Source of the DNA: an uncultured Methanomassiliicoccaceae archaeon
GTDB lineage: Archaea; Thermoplasmatota; Thermoplasmata; Methanomassiliicoccales; Methanomethylophilaceae
Assembly (NCBI GenBank): GCA_905187815.1
Contig: CAJJJM010000004.1
Coordinates: forward strand, 1 to 64,000
Length of the DNA: 64,000 nt
Direction: 5' to 3'
Below, piece by piece: positions 1-7,607 of this stretch; position 1 is the first letter of the stretch, and every line of letters begins with the position of its first letter. A program made the position numbers and the translations under genes. A model generated the notes under the pieces. It was not told the origin of the DNA. It searched no databases and saw only the letters and a list, made by a program, of their open reading frames with translations.

Positions 1-471
1 CCATTCCGAGCCGTTGGCCAGGATCTCGTCGAGCTCCTTGTACCCGACCTTGGTCAGCCCCTTCGACCCCAGTCCGGAGGGGACGTTCCTGTACAGCTCG
101 TCGACGAGCTCGTCCTTCCTGCCGCCCAGGTCCTCGAGGGTGAGGTCCGTCTTGATGAGGCGCACTCCGCAGTTAATGTCGAACCCGATGCCTCCGGGGG
201 AGATGGATCCGGACGACTCGTCGACAGCCGCGACGCCGCCTATCGGGAAGCCGTATCCCCAGTGGATGTCCGGCATGGCCATGGAGCTCCCCACGATGCC
301 GGGCAGGCACGCGACGTTCGCGGCCTGCTGAGGGGCGTTGTCCGCACGTATCGAGGAGATCATCTCCTCGCTGGCGTAGATCACCGCGTTGGTCCTCATC
401 CCGGTGGACTCGTCCATCGGGATCTCCCACCTGTTGTCGTCTATCCTGTTGAGCTTGCCTTCCCAGGTCAT
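1..471 (-). CDS. rtcB: RtcB-type RNA ligase, N-terminal part (cut by window edge)
   Basis: The visible 157 residues are the N-terminus of RtcB, the GTP- and Mn-dependent ligase that joins 2',3'-cyclic phosphate and 5'-OH RNA ends in archaeal tRNA splicing. Seen: MPDIHWGYGFPIGG and GIGFDINCGVRL, the family's metal-site segments (Asp and Cys ligands). About two thirds of the protein lies left of base 1. ATG at 471 is preceded by GAGGG at good spacing; an in-frame ATG at 507 would add 12 residues but has no ribosome site. Same strand as the two genes before it, 50 bases after the GNAT gene, so possibly co-transcribed. Confidence 0.93.
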   Translation of the reverse strand, partial: MTWEGKLNRIDDNRWEIPMDESTGMRTNAVIYASEEMISSIRADNAPQQAANVACLPGIVGSSMAMPDIHWGYGFPIGGVAAVDESSGSISPGGIGFDINCGVRLIKTDLTLEDLGGRKDELVDELYRNVPSGLGSKGLTKVGYKELDEILANGSEW

Positions 472-521
472 AGGGTTCCCTCGATGCGGGATGATGGGCA
501 TATCCATTAAAAGGGAGGCGG

Positions 522-1238
522 TCAGGGGCGGTCCCGATCGACCGATCCGGCTCGTCTATGATGTGTTTTCCTGAGCGGGCGGGTATGCAGGGGCGACTGT
601 CTCCCATCGGTTTCCAGGTCCATGGTGTACGCGTACGTCGTCAGGGTCCGTCCGTTGTCGAAGGTCGATGTGCCCGACGCCTCGCACGTGAAGCCCATTC
701 TGTCGTAGAACCCGAAGTCGCAAAGGTCGTCCGTCAGGACGACGACCCTGGAGGTGCACCAGGCCCTCATGTGGTCGAGCATGTCCTCCAGTAGCCTCCT
801 GCCTATCCCGAGCCCCTTCGCCTCCTTGGAGACGACCAGGAACAGTATGTCGCCGTCGCACCCGTCCAACCTCGAGACGACTCTGGACACGGTGCGATCT
901 ATCTCCCCCTTCCTCTCCGCCGCCCTGGGTTCCTTGGAGTGCGACAGCCAGCGGAACCTCTCCGCCGCCATGAGCTCGTGCATCCTTGGTTCGAACCCCT
1001 TGAACTCGTGGGGGGCGAATCCCGCCGAGCAGAAGGCGATGCCTGATACCTTCTCGTCAAGCAATGCGACCTCAGAGAATGTCGATGCCGAGATCAGACC
1101 CGCCAGGGAGTCCATGTAGAACGCCTGGAGGATGTCCGGGTCGGGGAACAGGAACCCGTATCCGAACGCCTCATCGATCAGTCTGATGAAGTCTGGCGTG
1201 TCCGCCATGTCGAACGGCCTGTACGAGGGGGGCGTCAT
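522..1238 (-). CDS. GNAT-family N-acetyltransferase
   Basis: A 238-residue protein whose C-terminal half has the GNAT acetyl-CoA fold: FLVVSKEAKGLGIGRRLLEDM (about residues 142-162) contains the V-x(5)-G-x-G-x-G/R pyrophosphate loop, followed by VVVLTDD and a FYDRMGF motif typical of the last strand. The first half (IRLIDEAFGYGFLFPD) resembles the substrate-lid helices of the family. The acceptor substrate cannot be told. Its ATG shares one base with the TGA of the upstream HdrD-like gene (TGATG), so translation is probably coupled. The tail after TMDLETDG is basic and low in complexity. Confidence 0.85.
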   Translation of the reverse strand: MTPPSYRPFDMADTPDFIRLIDEAFGYGFLFPDPDILQAFYMDSLAGLISASTFSEVALLDEKVSGIAFCSAGFAPHEFKGFEPRMHELMAAERFRWLSHSKEPRAAERKGEIDRTVSRVVSRLDGCDGDILFLVVSKEAKGLGIGRRLLEDMLDHMRAWCTSRVVVLTDDLCDFGFYDRMGFTCEASGTSTFDNGRTLTTYAYTMDLETDGRQSPLHTRPLRKTHHRRAGSVDRDRP

Positions 1239-2221
1239 CAGAACTCCGGTACCGGGATGGTGTGGCACTCCAGCGATCTCCGGTTCCCTAACGCCGCTGC
1301 GACCAGCTCCGCAAGGTGCATGACGGGCTTCCCGCCAGGGACGGCGTCGTATTTCGACTGGCACATAGGGCATCCGACGATGATCGCATCCGCATCGGAA
1401 GCCGCCTCCTGCCTCTCGTCCATGAGCGGTTTGGCGACGTTCCTGGAGTTCTTGCCACAGCATCCGGGTTCGTTTCCGACAGGCTCGCAGCCCATCGCCT
1501 TCACGACCTCCGTCATCATGTCGGCGTATTCGATGGCGGCGCATCCGGGTTCGACGGACACCTTGAGGTGTCCTCTGATGCGTGGCAGGTCGTCGAGCCT
1601 GTCATGGAGGAACGGGATCAGATGTCTGCAGTCGACGCCGTGGCGGTTCATGATCTCCGTGCATCCAGCGCATAGGTTGACCATCTCCCTGCTCCCGGCG
1701 GTCTCGCCCATCTTGGTGATGTACGATTCCCTCTCCTCATCCTCCATGGTGCCGAACTGGATCGGATACATGCAGCATGTGAAATCGGGAAGCTCGCATG
1801 CCCTGGCCCCGAGCCCCCTCATGGCGACGGACGCCGCGTACACGACATAGGGGACGACGCACTCTGCCACGCATCCGGGCATGACATAGACCTCATCCCC
1901 GTCCCACACAGGTTCGAGGTCGGCGCCCGGAGCCTCCGGGTCGCGGTAGCGAGACAGACCCGTGTCCAGGAACGCCTGGCTCACAGGGGTGTTGAGGACT
2001 ATGCTGTAAGCAGCCAGCATGACTATCTTCGGGTTGGTGTGCTCGCATGCCCTTGAACAGCTCCCGCATCCGATGCAGTCGAAGACCTTCGAGTTGTCCC
2101 CGAGCATGACGGCGAGCGGATCGCAGCCCCCGTGCCTGTAGGAGGGGCAGACCTCGCGGCAGGTGCCGCATTCGACGCAAAGTCTGCGGTACATATCGAT
2201 GTTGTCGCGGACTCTTGACAT
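1238..2221 (-). CDS. HdrD/GlpC-like (Fe-S)-binding CCG-domain protein
   Basis: 327 residues. The N-terminus has two 4Fe-4S motifs (C15-x2-C18-x2-C21-x3-C25-P and C49-x2-C52-x2-C55-x3-C59). Two cysteine-rich CCG domains follow (GCVAECV...CCMYP...CAGC and GCAAIEY...GCCGKN...CPMC). This is the layout of HdrD, the catalytic subunit of heterodisulfide reductase that splits CoM-S-S-CoB, and of GlpC/LutA-type subunits of FAD-linked dehydrogenases. Methanomassiliicoccales encode soluble HdrD homologues, so a role in CoM-S-S-CoB or another disulfide/2-hydroxyacid reaction is inferred. No GlcD-type partner is adjacent. A TATA-like CCTAAATAAACG lies about 35 bases before the ATG. Confidence 0.85.
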   Translation of the reverse strand: MSRVRDNIDMYRRLCVECGTCREVCPSYRHGGCDPLAVMLGDNSKVFDCIGCGSCSRACEHTNPKIVMLAAYSIVLNTPVSQAFLDTGLSRYRDPEAPGADLEPVWDGDEVYVMPGCVAECVVPYVVYAASVAMRGLGARACELPDFTCCMYPIQFGTMEDEERESYITKMGETAGSREMVNLCAGCTEIMNRHGVDCRHLIPFLHDRLDDLPRIRGHLKVSVEPGCAAIEYADMMTEVVKAMGCEPVGNEPGCCGKNSRNVAKPLMDERQEAASDADAIIVGCPMCQSKYDAVPGGKPVMHLAELVAAALGNRRSLECHTIPVPEF

Positions 2222-2288
2222 AGTATCCGGAGGTTGGATGCATTGCGTTTATTTAGGACTCTGGTGGGACGATCCTAGAGGGCCGACC

Positions 2289-2306
2289 GTACCCGAAAAC
2301 GGGTAC
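2289..2306 (-). terminator. Hairpin downstream of tRNA-His
   Basis: GTACCCG-AAAA-CGGGTAC is a perfect 7-bp stem with an AAAA loop. It lies 80 bases past the 3' end of tRNA-His and before the HdrD-like gene. No T-run follows, so termination is only one possibility; RNA processing is another. Confidence 0.35.
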
Positions 2307-2388
2307 CGGATCATGTGTTGCAAAGGCTCCGAGGATGCATGGCGGGACCATGATGAAGAACGTGAGAAAATCAGATGAACGGGATGAG

Positions 2389-2463
2389 GGCCGGGACCGA
2401 GATTTGAACCCGAGTCAAGGGATCCACAGTCCCCTAGGATAACCAAGCTACCCTATCCCGGCC
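2389..2463 (-). tRNA. tRNA-His (GTG)
   Basis: The reverse complement folds into a full cloverleaf: acceptor GCCGGGA/TCCCGGC, D arm with GG, anticodon loop CTGTGGA giving GTG, and T arm with GGTTCAAATC. The extra G at position -1, paired with C73, is the identity element of tRNA-His and is encoded here. No CCA and no intron. It lies between the HdrD-like gene and thrS. Confidence 0.97.
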
Positions 2464-2723
2464 ATGATGCAGGACGGCTTATCAACTCCCCTTAGATAAA
2501 GGTTCGCCTCGACCCAGCCCCTCCGACCGCCATGTATCTCCAGGCCATCGGTCCCGAGGGCCCGTCCGATGCCGAGCAACCCGGTCAGGTCACCCCGGTC
2601 GGCCGGTACGCGGCAGCCCGCTTGTCGGTCCTCCCGCGCGCCAAGTATAAGAAGGCGGAGGCATACACTGGGGGCAATCAGGCCCTTATAGACGCACGCG
2701 CGCCCGTGGGTCGAGAACATGAG

Positions 2724-4487
2724 ATGATTACAATGAAGGCACTCTACGCTGACGGTTCCGTGCGCGAGACAGACGACGAGCTCCCTGTCATCAGGCACAC
2801 CGCCTCCCACGTCATGGCACAGGCGGTCCAGAGGCTCTGGCCCGGGACCAAGCTGGCCATCGGCCCCGCCATCGATGACGGATTCTACTACGACTTCGAC
2901 AAGGAGGGGGGCTTCACACCCGAGGACCTCGAGAAGATCGAGGCCGAGATGAAGAAGATCATCAAGGAGAACCTCAAGCTGGAGACCTACACCCTTCCCA
3001 GGGACGAGGCCATCGAGTTCCTGAGATCCAAGGGCGAGGACTACAAGGTCCAGCTCGTGGAGGACCTTCCCGCGGACGCGCCCATCAGCTTCTACAAGCA
3101 AGGGGAGTTCACGGACCTCTGCGCAGGCCCCCACGCTCTCTACACGAAAGCCGTTAAGGCGTTCAAGCTCCTGTCCCTCGCCGGAGCGTACTGGAGGGGG
3201 GACGAGCACAACAAGATGCTCTCGAGGATCTACGGTACGGCGTTCCAGAGCAAGGAGGAGCTGGAGAAGTACCTCAACATGCTGGAGGAGGCCAAGAAGA
3301 GGGACCACCGCAAGCTGGGCAAGGAGCTCGGGCTCTTCGCCATCATGGAGGAGGGCCCCGGGTTCCCGTTCTTCCTGCCCAAGGGGATGGTCCTGAAGAA
3401 CAACCTCATCGACTACTGGAGGGAGATCCACACCAGGGAGAACTACCAGGAGATCTCCACGCCGATGATCCTCAACCAGGCCCTCTGGCTCCGTTCCGGG
3501 CACTGGGACCACTACAAGGACAACATGTACACCACGATCATCGACGACGAGATCTACTGCGTCAAACCGATGAACTGCCCCGGCAGCATCCTGGTGTACA
3601 AGACCGAGCCCAGGTCGTACAGGGACCTCCCCCTGAAGCTGGGGGAGCTGGGCGTCGTTCACAGGCATGAGAAGTCCGGTACCCTCCACGGTCTGTTCAG
3701 GGTCAGGTGCTTCACCCAGGACGATTCTCATATCTACATGAGGCCGGACCAGGTCGAGCAGGAAATCGAGGGTGTCGTCAGGCTCATCGACGAGGTCTAC
3801 TCCAAGTTCGGGTTCAAGTACCATGTGGAGCTCTCCACAAGGCCCGAGGACAGCATGGGTTCCGACGAGGACTGGGAGATGGCGACGAGCGCTCTCGAGA
3901 ACGCTCTCAAGGCCATGAACCTGGACTACGTCGTCAACGAGGGCGACGGTGCGTTCTACGGGCCGAAGATCGACTTCCACCTCGAGGACTGCCTCGGCAG
4001 GACCTGGCAGTGCGGAACGATCCAGCTGGACTTCCAGATGCCCCAGAGGTTCGAGATCGAGTACACGGGATCCGACGGCGAGAAGCACAGGCCGATCATG
4101 ATCCACCGTGTCATCTTCGGCAGCATCGAGAGGTTCATCGGCATCCTGACGGAGCACTACGCGGGAAGGTTCCCCGTATGGCTCGCTCCCGTCCAGGTGA
4201 GGGTCCTGTCAGTTTCCGAGAAGTCCTTCGACTACGCCTCCAAGGTCGCCGCTAAGCTGAAGGAGTCCGGAATAAGGATGGAGCTCGACAACAGCGACAA
4301 CAAGATCGGATACAAGATCCGCGAGGCCCAGCTCCAGAAGGTCCCGTACATGCTCGTTCTCGGAGAGAAGGAGAGCGACGACGGCACGATCGTCACGGTC
4401 AGGACCAGAGAGGGCCAGGACCTCGGCTCCATGCCGCTGGACGACTTCATCGCCAAGGTCTGCAGGGAGACCGCCGACAGGGTCTGA
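2724..4487 (+). CDS. thrS: Threonyl-tRNA synthetase, bacterial type, without TGS domain
   Basis: Charges tRNA-Thr. 587 residues. An N2 editing domain (RHTASHVMAQ with the HxxxH motif, later CAGPH) is followed by the class II core: motif 1 around ISTPMILNQALW, zinc-site NCPGS, motif 2 VHRHEKSGTLHG, motif 3 IHRVIFGSIERF, and an anticodon domain from about residue 490. This matches bacterial ThrRS, not the euryarchaeal form with its DTD-like editing domain. The TGS domain that normally precedes N2 is missing. A TATA-like CTTATAGA at about 2694 fits a near-leaderless start at 2724; ATG 2733 is the alternative. A UUCG hairpin follows the stop. Confidence 0.95.
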   Translation: MITMKALYADGSVRETDDELPVIRHTASHVMAQAVQRLWPGTKLAIGPAIDDGFYYDFDKEGGFTPEDLEKIEAEMKKIIKENLKLETYTLPRDEAIEFLRSKGEDYKVQLVEDLPADAPISFYKQGEFTDLCAGPHALYTKAVKAFKLLSLAGAYWRGDEHNKMLSRIYGTAFQSKEELEKYLNMLEEAKKRDHRKLGKELGLFAIMEEGPGFPFFLPKGMVLKNNLIDYWREIHTRENYQEISTPMILNQALWLRSGHWDHYKDNMYTTIIDDEIYCVKPMNCPGSILVYKTEPRSYRDLPLKLGELGVVHRHEKSGTLHGLFRVRCFTQDDSHIYMRPDQVEQEIEGVVRLIDEVYSKFGFKYHVELSTRPEDSMGSDEDWEMATSALENALKAMNLDYVVNEGDGAFYGPKIDFHLEDCLGRTWQCGTIQLDFQMPQRFEIEYTGSDGEKHRPIMIHRVIFGSIERFIGILTEHYAGRFPVWLAPVQVRVLSVSEKSFDYASKVAAKLKESGIRMELDNSDNKIGYKIREAQLQKVPYMLVLGEKESDDGTIVTVRTREGQDLGSMPLDDFIAKVCRETADRV

Positions 4488-4505
4488 TCCCTGTCACGAA
4501 ACCAA

Positions 4506-4532
4506 ACCGTGCCTTCGGGCACGGTCTTCTCT
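4506..4532 (+). terminator. Intrinsic terminator after thrS
   Basis: ACCGTGCC-TTCG-GGCACGGT forms an 8-bp stem with a stable UUCG tetraloop, followed at once by the pyrimidine run CTTCTCTT. It starts 18 bases after the thrS stop. A near-copy of this hairpin occurs at 16639-16654. Confidence 0.75.
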
Positions 4533-4654
4533 TAATTGTCCGCGATCCGTCTCGACGGCGGGGCGCGTGGGAGACCCAGGCAACGGGGGTCTCAGAATAT
4601 GTGGGGTCGCCGGTCCTCAGGGGACCGGCATTACGTTCGTAATGCTTGTCTTTC

Positions 4655-4876
4655 TCAGGCGCTCTCGGGTGTCGCCTTGAGGGATGACTTGTACGCCTCG
4701 AGTACCGCGGGAACGGTCATCATGCTGACCATCTCGACGAGGGAGTCCCAGTCCTCCTCGGAAATCATCACGATGTTTCCAGCGCCGGTGCTGATGGTGA
4801 TTTTCTCTCCCATCAGGGATCTGTCGACGAGTTCGTGCATCTTTGCCTGCGCACTGGGAACATCATATGTTGCCAT
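4655..4876 (-). CDS. Orphan Phd/YefM-type antitoxin
   Basis: A 73-residue protein starting MATYDVPSAQAKMHELVDRS, then GEKITISTGAGNIVMISEEDWDSL. This is the Phd/YefM pattern: a short DNA-binding fold made around A-x2-K/R-x3-L and an E-x-W-x-S/L helix, with a C-terminal tail that would neutralise a toxin. Such proteins bind their own promoter and cap a RelE/YoeB or Doc toxin. No toxin gene is visible on either side. A TATA box (TTTTATATA, about 4898-4906) lies about 25-30 bases before ATG 4876, which supports a leaderless start; a GTG at 4888 would add 4 residues. Confidence 0.75.
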   Translation of the reverse strand: MATYDVPSAQAKMHELVDRSLMGEKITISTGAGNIVMISEEDWDSLVEMVSMMTVPAVLEAYKSSLKATPESA

Positions 4877-4888
4877 GAGTGGTGCCAC

Positions 4889-5094
4889 ATAGTGCTAGTA
4901 TATAAAACAAACTAATGGACGTTTCGTATCGTTATGTAATATGAATAAAAACCATAGGTTTTGTTGGAATAATAGACATCTGTATAATATATAGAAATTA
5001 ATCAGAATGAATGTCTTGGAAGATGTTTTGACTATGAGGATAGACGTATCCCAATAATCCAATGGAAATGGACGTTTCCTGGGGGTGTTCCATG
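4889..5094. other. AT-rich intergenic patch bounded by 12-base direct repeats
   Basis: This stretch is far richer in A/T than its surroundings. The sequence AATGGACGTTTC occurs at 4914-4925 and again at 5067-5078, in the same orientation, with 141 bases between. The left part carries the antitoxin promoter. A 67-codon reading frame on the minus strand (4895-5098) is hydrophobic and AT-driven with no family resemblance, so I do not call it a gene. The repeats could be operator sites or the scars of a small insertion. Confidence 0.5.
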
Positions 5095-5952
5095 TCACTG
5101 GAGGACTATGACCACCGTTCCGTCCGAGGTCACGACGGCGTCATGGGCGGTCGGCTCCGAGAACGGGACCAGTTCCGCCAGGAGAGGCATGTCTATTGCT
5201 CCGTCCCGGCATATTGCCCTTCCCTCGATGTCGGGGGAGAATCTCATCCTCCGCCCGTCACGGGACATCCTCACCAGGTACCTTGGGCTGGAGAACAGGT
5301 CGGACTCCATCGTCGAGGGCGATGTCCTGGTGACCTTCCCGGACACCTCCCCCACAGAGGACAGCGGCGACGATGCCCTGGCGGCGTCCCTGGCCATCTC
5401 CAGCTCCGCTTCGAGCTCCGCGACCCTGTGCCTCTCGGACTCCAGGGAGGCGAGCGCATCGTCGAGCTCGGTCCTGACGGATTCCATCTCCGATTCGATC
5501 TCGCGCTTCTCCTTCTGTAGCCTCTTCACCTCCGTGTCGTCCCTGACGACCTTCGGCTCCTTCGGAGCGCTGTCGACCTTGGCCTGTAGCGCCCTGACCC
5601 TGTCCCCGAGTTCGGAGCGCTCGGATCTGAGCTGCTCCATCGCCGACTCCGATGCCTTCAGCTCCTCGAGCTTCCTCTCGAAGCGGTCCCTATAGCTGTC
5701 GCGCTCCTCCCTGATCTGGTTGCGTTCGGTCTTCAGCTCCTCGACCTTGGACCTCAGGGACGATATCTCGCCCTCGAGCTCCCTGACCTTGTCCTGGTGG
5801 ACCTTCTGCGGCACGGTCGCCTGGTCCGACACGATCCTTCCGCCACCGTGCCTCGCGGTCTGCCTCATGAATGCCTTCCTCTCGTCCTCGGACAGGTTCT
5901 CGAGACCCTCCGGTGCGACAGCGTTCCTGGGTCCCTGGGCTATCTTGACCAT
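5095..5952 (-). CDS. Coiled-coil protein with C-terminal beta-rich domain, unknown function
   Basis: 285 residues, not recognised as a known family. Residues about 55-180 are a long heptad-rich coiled coil (many E, K, R, L; KVRELEGEISSLRSKVEELK), followed by a Ser/Thr-rich linker. The last 62 residues (RYLVRMSRDG to the end) form a beta-rich domain. That tail aligns without gaps to the tail of the protein at 6598-7551. No signal peptide or membrane span. A GAGGGAT ribosome site precedes the ATG, with TATTTATAGG-like promoter elements near 5990. It is transcribed divergently from the NYN nuclease gene, 88 bases away, so a shared control region is likely. Confidence 0.75.
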   Translation of the reverse strand: MVKIAQGPRNAVAPEGLENLSEDERKAFMRQTARHGGGRIVSDQATVPQKVHQDKVRELEGEISSLRSKVEELKTERNQIREERDSYRDRFERKLEELKASESAMEQLRSERSELGDRVRALQAKVDSAPKEPKVVRDDTEVKRLQKEKREIESEMESVRTELDDALASLESERHRVAELEAELEMARDAARASSPLSSVGEVSGKVTRTSPSTMESDLFSSPRYLVRMSRDGRRMRFSPDIEGRAICRDGAIDMPLLAELVPFSEPTAHDAVVTSDGTVVIVLQ

Positions 5953-6040
5953 TGCGCATCCCTCACATCTTCCAATACCTTCGACCTATAAACAAATGCC
6001 CAACCTTTTTGACGGACGGTGCCGTTGACCTGTTGAGATC

Positions 6041-6622
6041 ATGACCCTGTTCACGGAACACTCCTACAGCCGCGTGATGGTGTTCATCGACTACCGCAAC
6101 GTCTACGAGAGCACCAGGTTCATGGAGGACCACTGCCAGCTCGACCTATACAGGCTCACCCAGATACTGGTGGGGTCCAGGGACCTCGTCGGCGCGTACG
6201 TCTTCGACGCCAGGAAGATGTTCACGAACAAGGACGACGAGACCATCTCGATGCACAACAAGCTGAGGGAACAGGGTTTCAGGGTGGTCGCCAGGGAGTC
6301 CATGGTATTCCGCGACGGCAAGGTGGAGCAGAAGGAGGTGGACGTGTCCCTAGCATGCGAGATGCTGGAGCACGCGCTGATGAACCACTTCGATGTCGCC
6401 ATCGTGCTCAGTGGCGACAGGGACTTCGTGCCGGTGATCCAGAAGGTCCAGTCAGCCGGGAAGAGGGTGGAGGCGGCGGCGTTCAGCGACGTCTACAACG
6501 AGGAGTGCAAGAGGGCCGCTGACGTGTACTACATCCTGGACGACATACCGTTCATGTCGCTGTCCTCCCCGGCGCTCGAGCAGGGGGTGGACTACCGATG
6601 GACTTCGAGGACTGGCGCATGA
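6041..6622 (+). CDS. NYN-domain (PIN-like) ribonuclease, LabA/DUF88 type
   Basis: 193 residues with the NYN fold of metal-dependent RNases. Seen: VMVFIDYRNVYE (first catalytic Asp, residue 17), KEVDVSLACEM (second acidic site), and VLSGDRDFVPVIQK (acidic pair at the end of strand 4). These match the LabA/Limkain-like group, which cuts RNA or acts in RNA quality control and some defence systems. The target is unknown. The gene starts 88 bases from the divergent coiled-coil gene, and its last 25 bases overlap the start of the next gene, so the two products are probably made together. Confidence 0.88.
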   Translation: MTLFTEHSYSRVMVFIDYRNVYESTRFMEDHCQLDLYRLTQILVGSRDLVGAYVFDARKMFTNKDDETISMHNKLREQGFRVVARESMVFRDGKVEQKEVDVSLACEMLEHALMNHFDVAIVLSGDRDFVPVIQKVQSAGKRVEAAAFSDVYNEECKRAADVYYILDDIPFMSLSSPALEQGVDYRWTSRTGA

Positions 6623-7551
6623 GCAGCGCCGATGAGTACGGCGTCCGGGGGATCGACAGGGAGGCTTACCGCGAGGCGGTCTCCAAGCTCCATGTCCTGT
6701 CGTTCCACATCGACCGCAAGGGGGAGAACATAGTATCGGAGATAGACGGCGTCATCGCGTTCATCGACCGCAACTACTACGGCGAGACGGTCTCCCCTGG
6801 GGATGTCTGGCTGTGCTCCGCGGTCCTGTGGAACACCGTCTACTACGTCAAGCCCCTGAAGAAGATCACCTCCTCCATGATCATGGGTCTCAGCGACGAG
6901 ATCCGCGAGGGAGTCATAGCATCCCTCTGGAAGACCAACCGCAGGGAGTTCGAGAAGATCTTCGAGGAGCGCTACAAGGAGGAGATCTACGCTCGCGCCA
7001 CCGAGGAGGCCAACAGGAAGAACGAGGAGATCATCCATTCCCTCCAGGATAGGATATCGGACCTCAACAGGCAGGTGGAGCACAGCAGGATGGTCATCAG
7101 CATGAGGGAATCCGACGCGGATGACGAGATCGTCCTGACATCCGACCCGGTGGTCAGAGGGGAGTCGTCGCCGGACCAGGGCGTCCTGCCGGCAATCCCG
7201 GTGTACGAGGAACGTCCGCCCTCGCCATGGGTCCGCACGGAGATGGCGCCGGGGCTGCCGGAGATGAGGTTCCAGGATGTATCCCCTGCCGTCCGCCAGT
7301 TCAGATGCACCGTGGAGCGCGTGGGGGAGGAGACGCTGAAATGCGATGCGTTCGAGGACGGGAAGTATTTCGTGCACATCAATCCTGGCAAGACGCTCCT
7401 GGTCGTGAGGAAGCACGACTACGGGCAGGTCATCTGCGTGAACCGGAGCATAAGGGTGGAGGGCCTCGGCAGCTACTCCCCGTTCTCCGGAAGGAAGTCC
7501 GTGATAGCCGAGTACAATCAGCGCTACGGCGGGCTCCTGATCCATCTGTGA
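6598..7551 (+). CDS. NYN-nuclease partner: helical/coiled-coil protein with shared C-terminal domain
   Basis: 317 residues, no known family recognised. Residues about 15-115 are a mixed helical region (DVWLCSAVLWNTVYYVKPLKK), about 115-165 a charged coiled coil, about 170-235 a Pro-rich linker, and the last 80 a beta-rich domain (KYFVHINPGK to the end). The final 62 residues align gap-free with the protein at 5095-5952 (shared Y, V, G, IC, I, L, PFS). The ATG lies inside the NYN gene behind GGGGGTGG, a strong ribosome site. Tight coupling to the nuclease suggests a regulatory or targeting subunit (inference). Confidence 0.72.
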   Translation: MDFEDWRMSSADEYGVRGIDREAYREAVSKLHVLSFHIDRKGENIVSEIDGVIAFIDRNYYGETVSPGDVWLCSAVLWNTVYYVKPLKKITSSMIMGLSDEIREGVIASLWKTNRREFEKIFEERYKEEIYARATEEANRKNEEIIHSLQDRISDLNRQVEHSRMVISMRESDADDEIVLTSDPVVRGESSPDQGVLPAIPVYEERPPSPWVRTEMAPGLPEMRFQDVSPAVRQFRCTVERVGEETLKCDAFEDGKYFVHINPGKTLLVVRKHDYGQVICVNRSIRVEGLGSYSPFSGRKSVIAEYNQRYGGLLIHL

Positions 7552-7581
7552 TGTGGTCTTGAGCTGGAAAATCGAAGGGGG

Positions 7582-7597
7582 GCGGGGAGATCCCCGC
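7582..7597. terminator. Hairpin between convergent genes
   Basis: GCGGGG-AGAT-CCCCGC is a 6-bp GC stem between the stop of the 317-residue protein gene and the stop of the DEAD-box helicase gene. Its symmetric position suggests bidirectional termination, though no clear T-tract follows on either strand. Confidence 0.45.
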
Positions 7598-7607
7598 TCG
7601 TTGACGG

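Noticed and set aside
2448..4157. 569-codon open frame antisense to thrS
   Set aside because: It is the complement of a clear synthetase gene; its text is Val/Leu/Asp-rich shadow composition typical of high-GC antisense frames, without a domain.
4895..5098. 67-codon hydrophobic frame in the AT-rich patch
   Set aside because: Composition follows the AT-richness, there is no ribosome site, and it overlaps the promoter of the antitoxin and the end of the coiled-coil gene.
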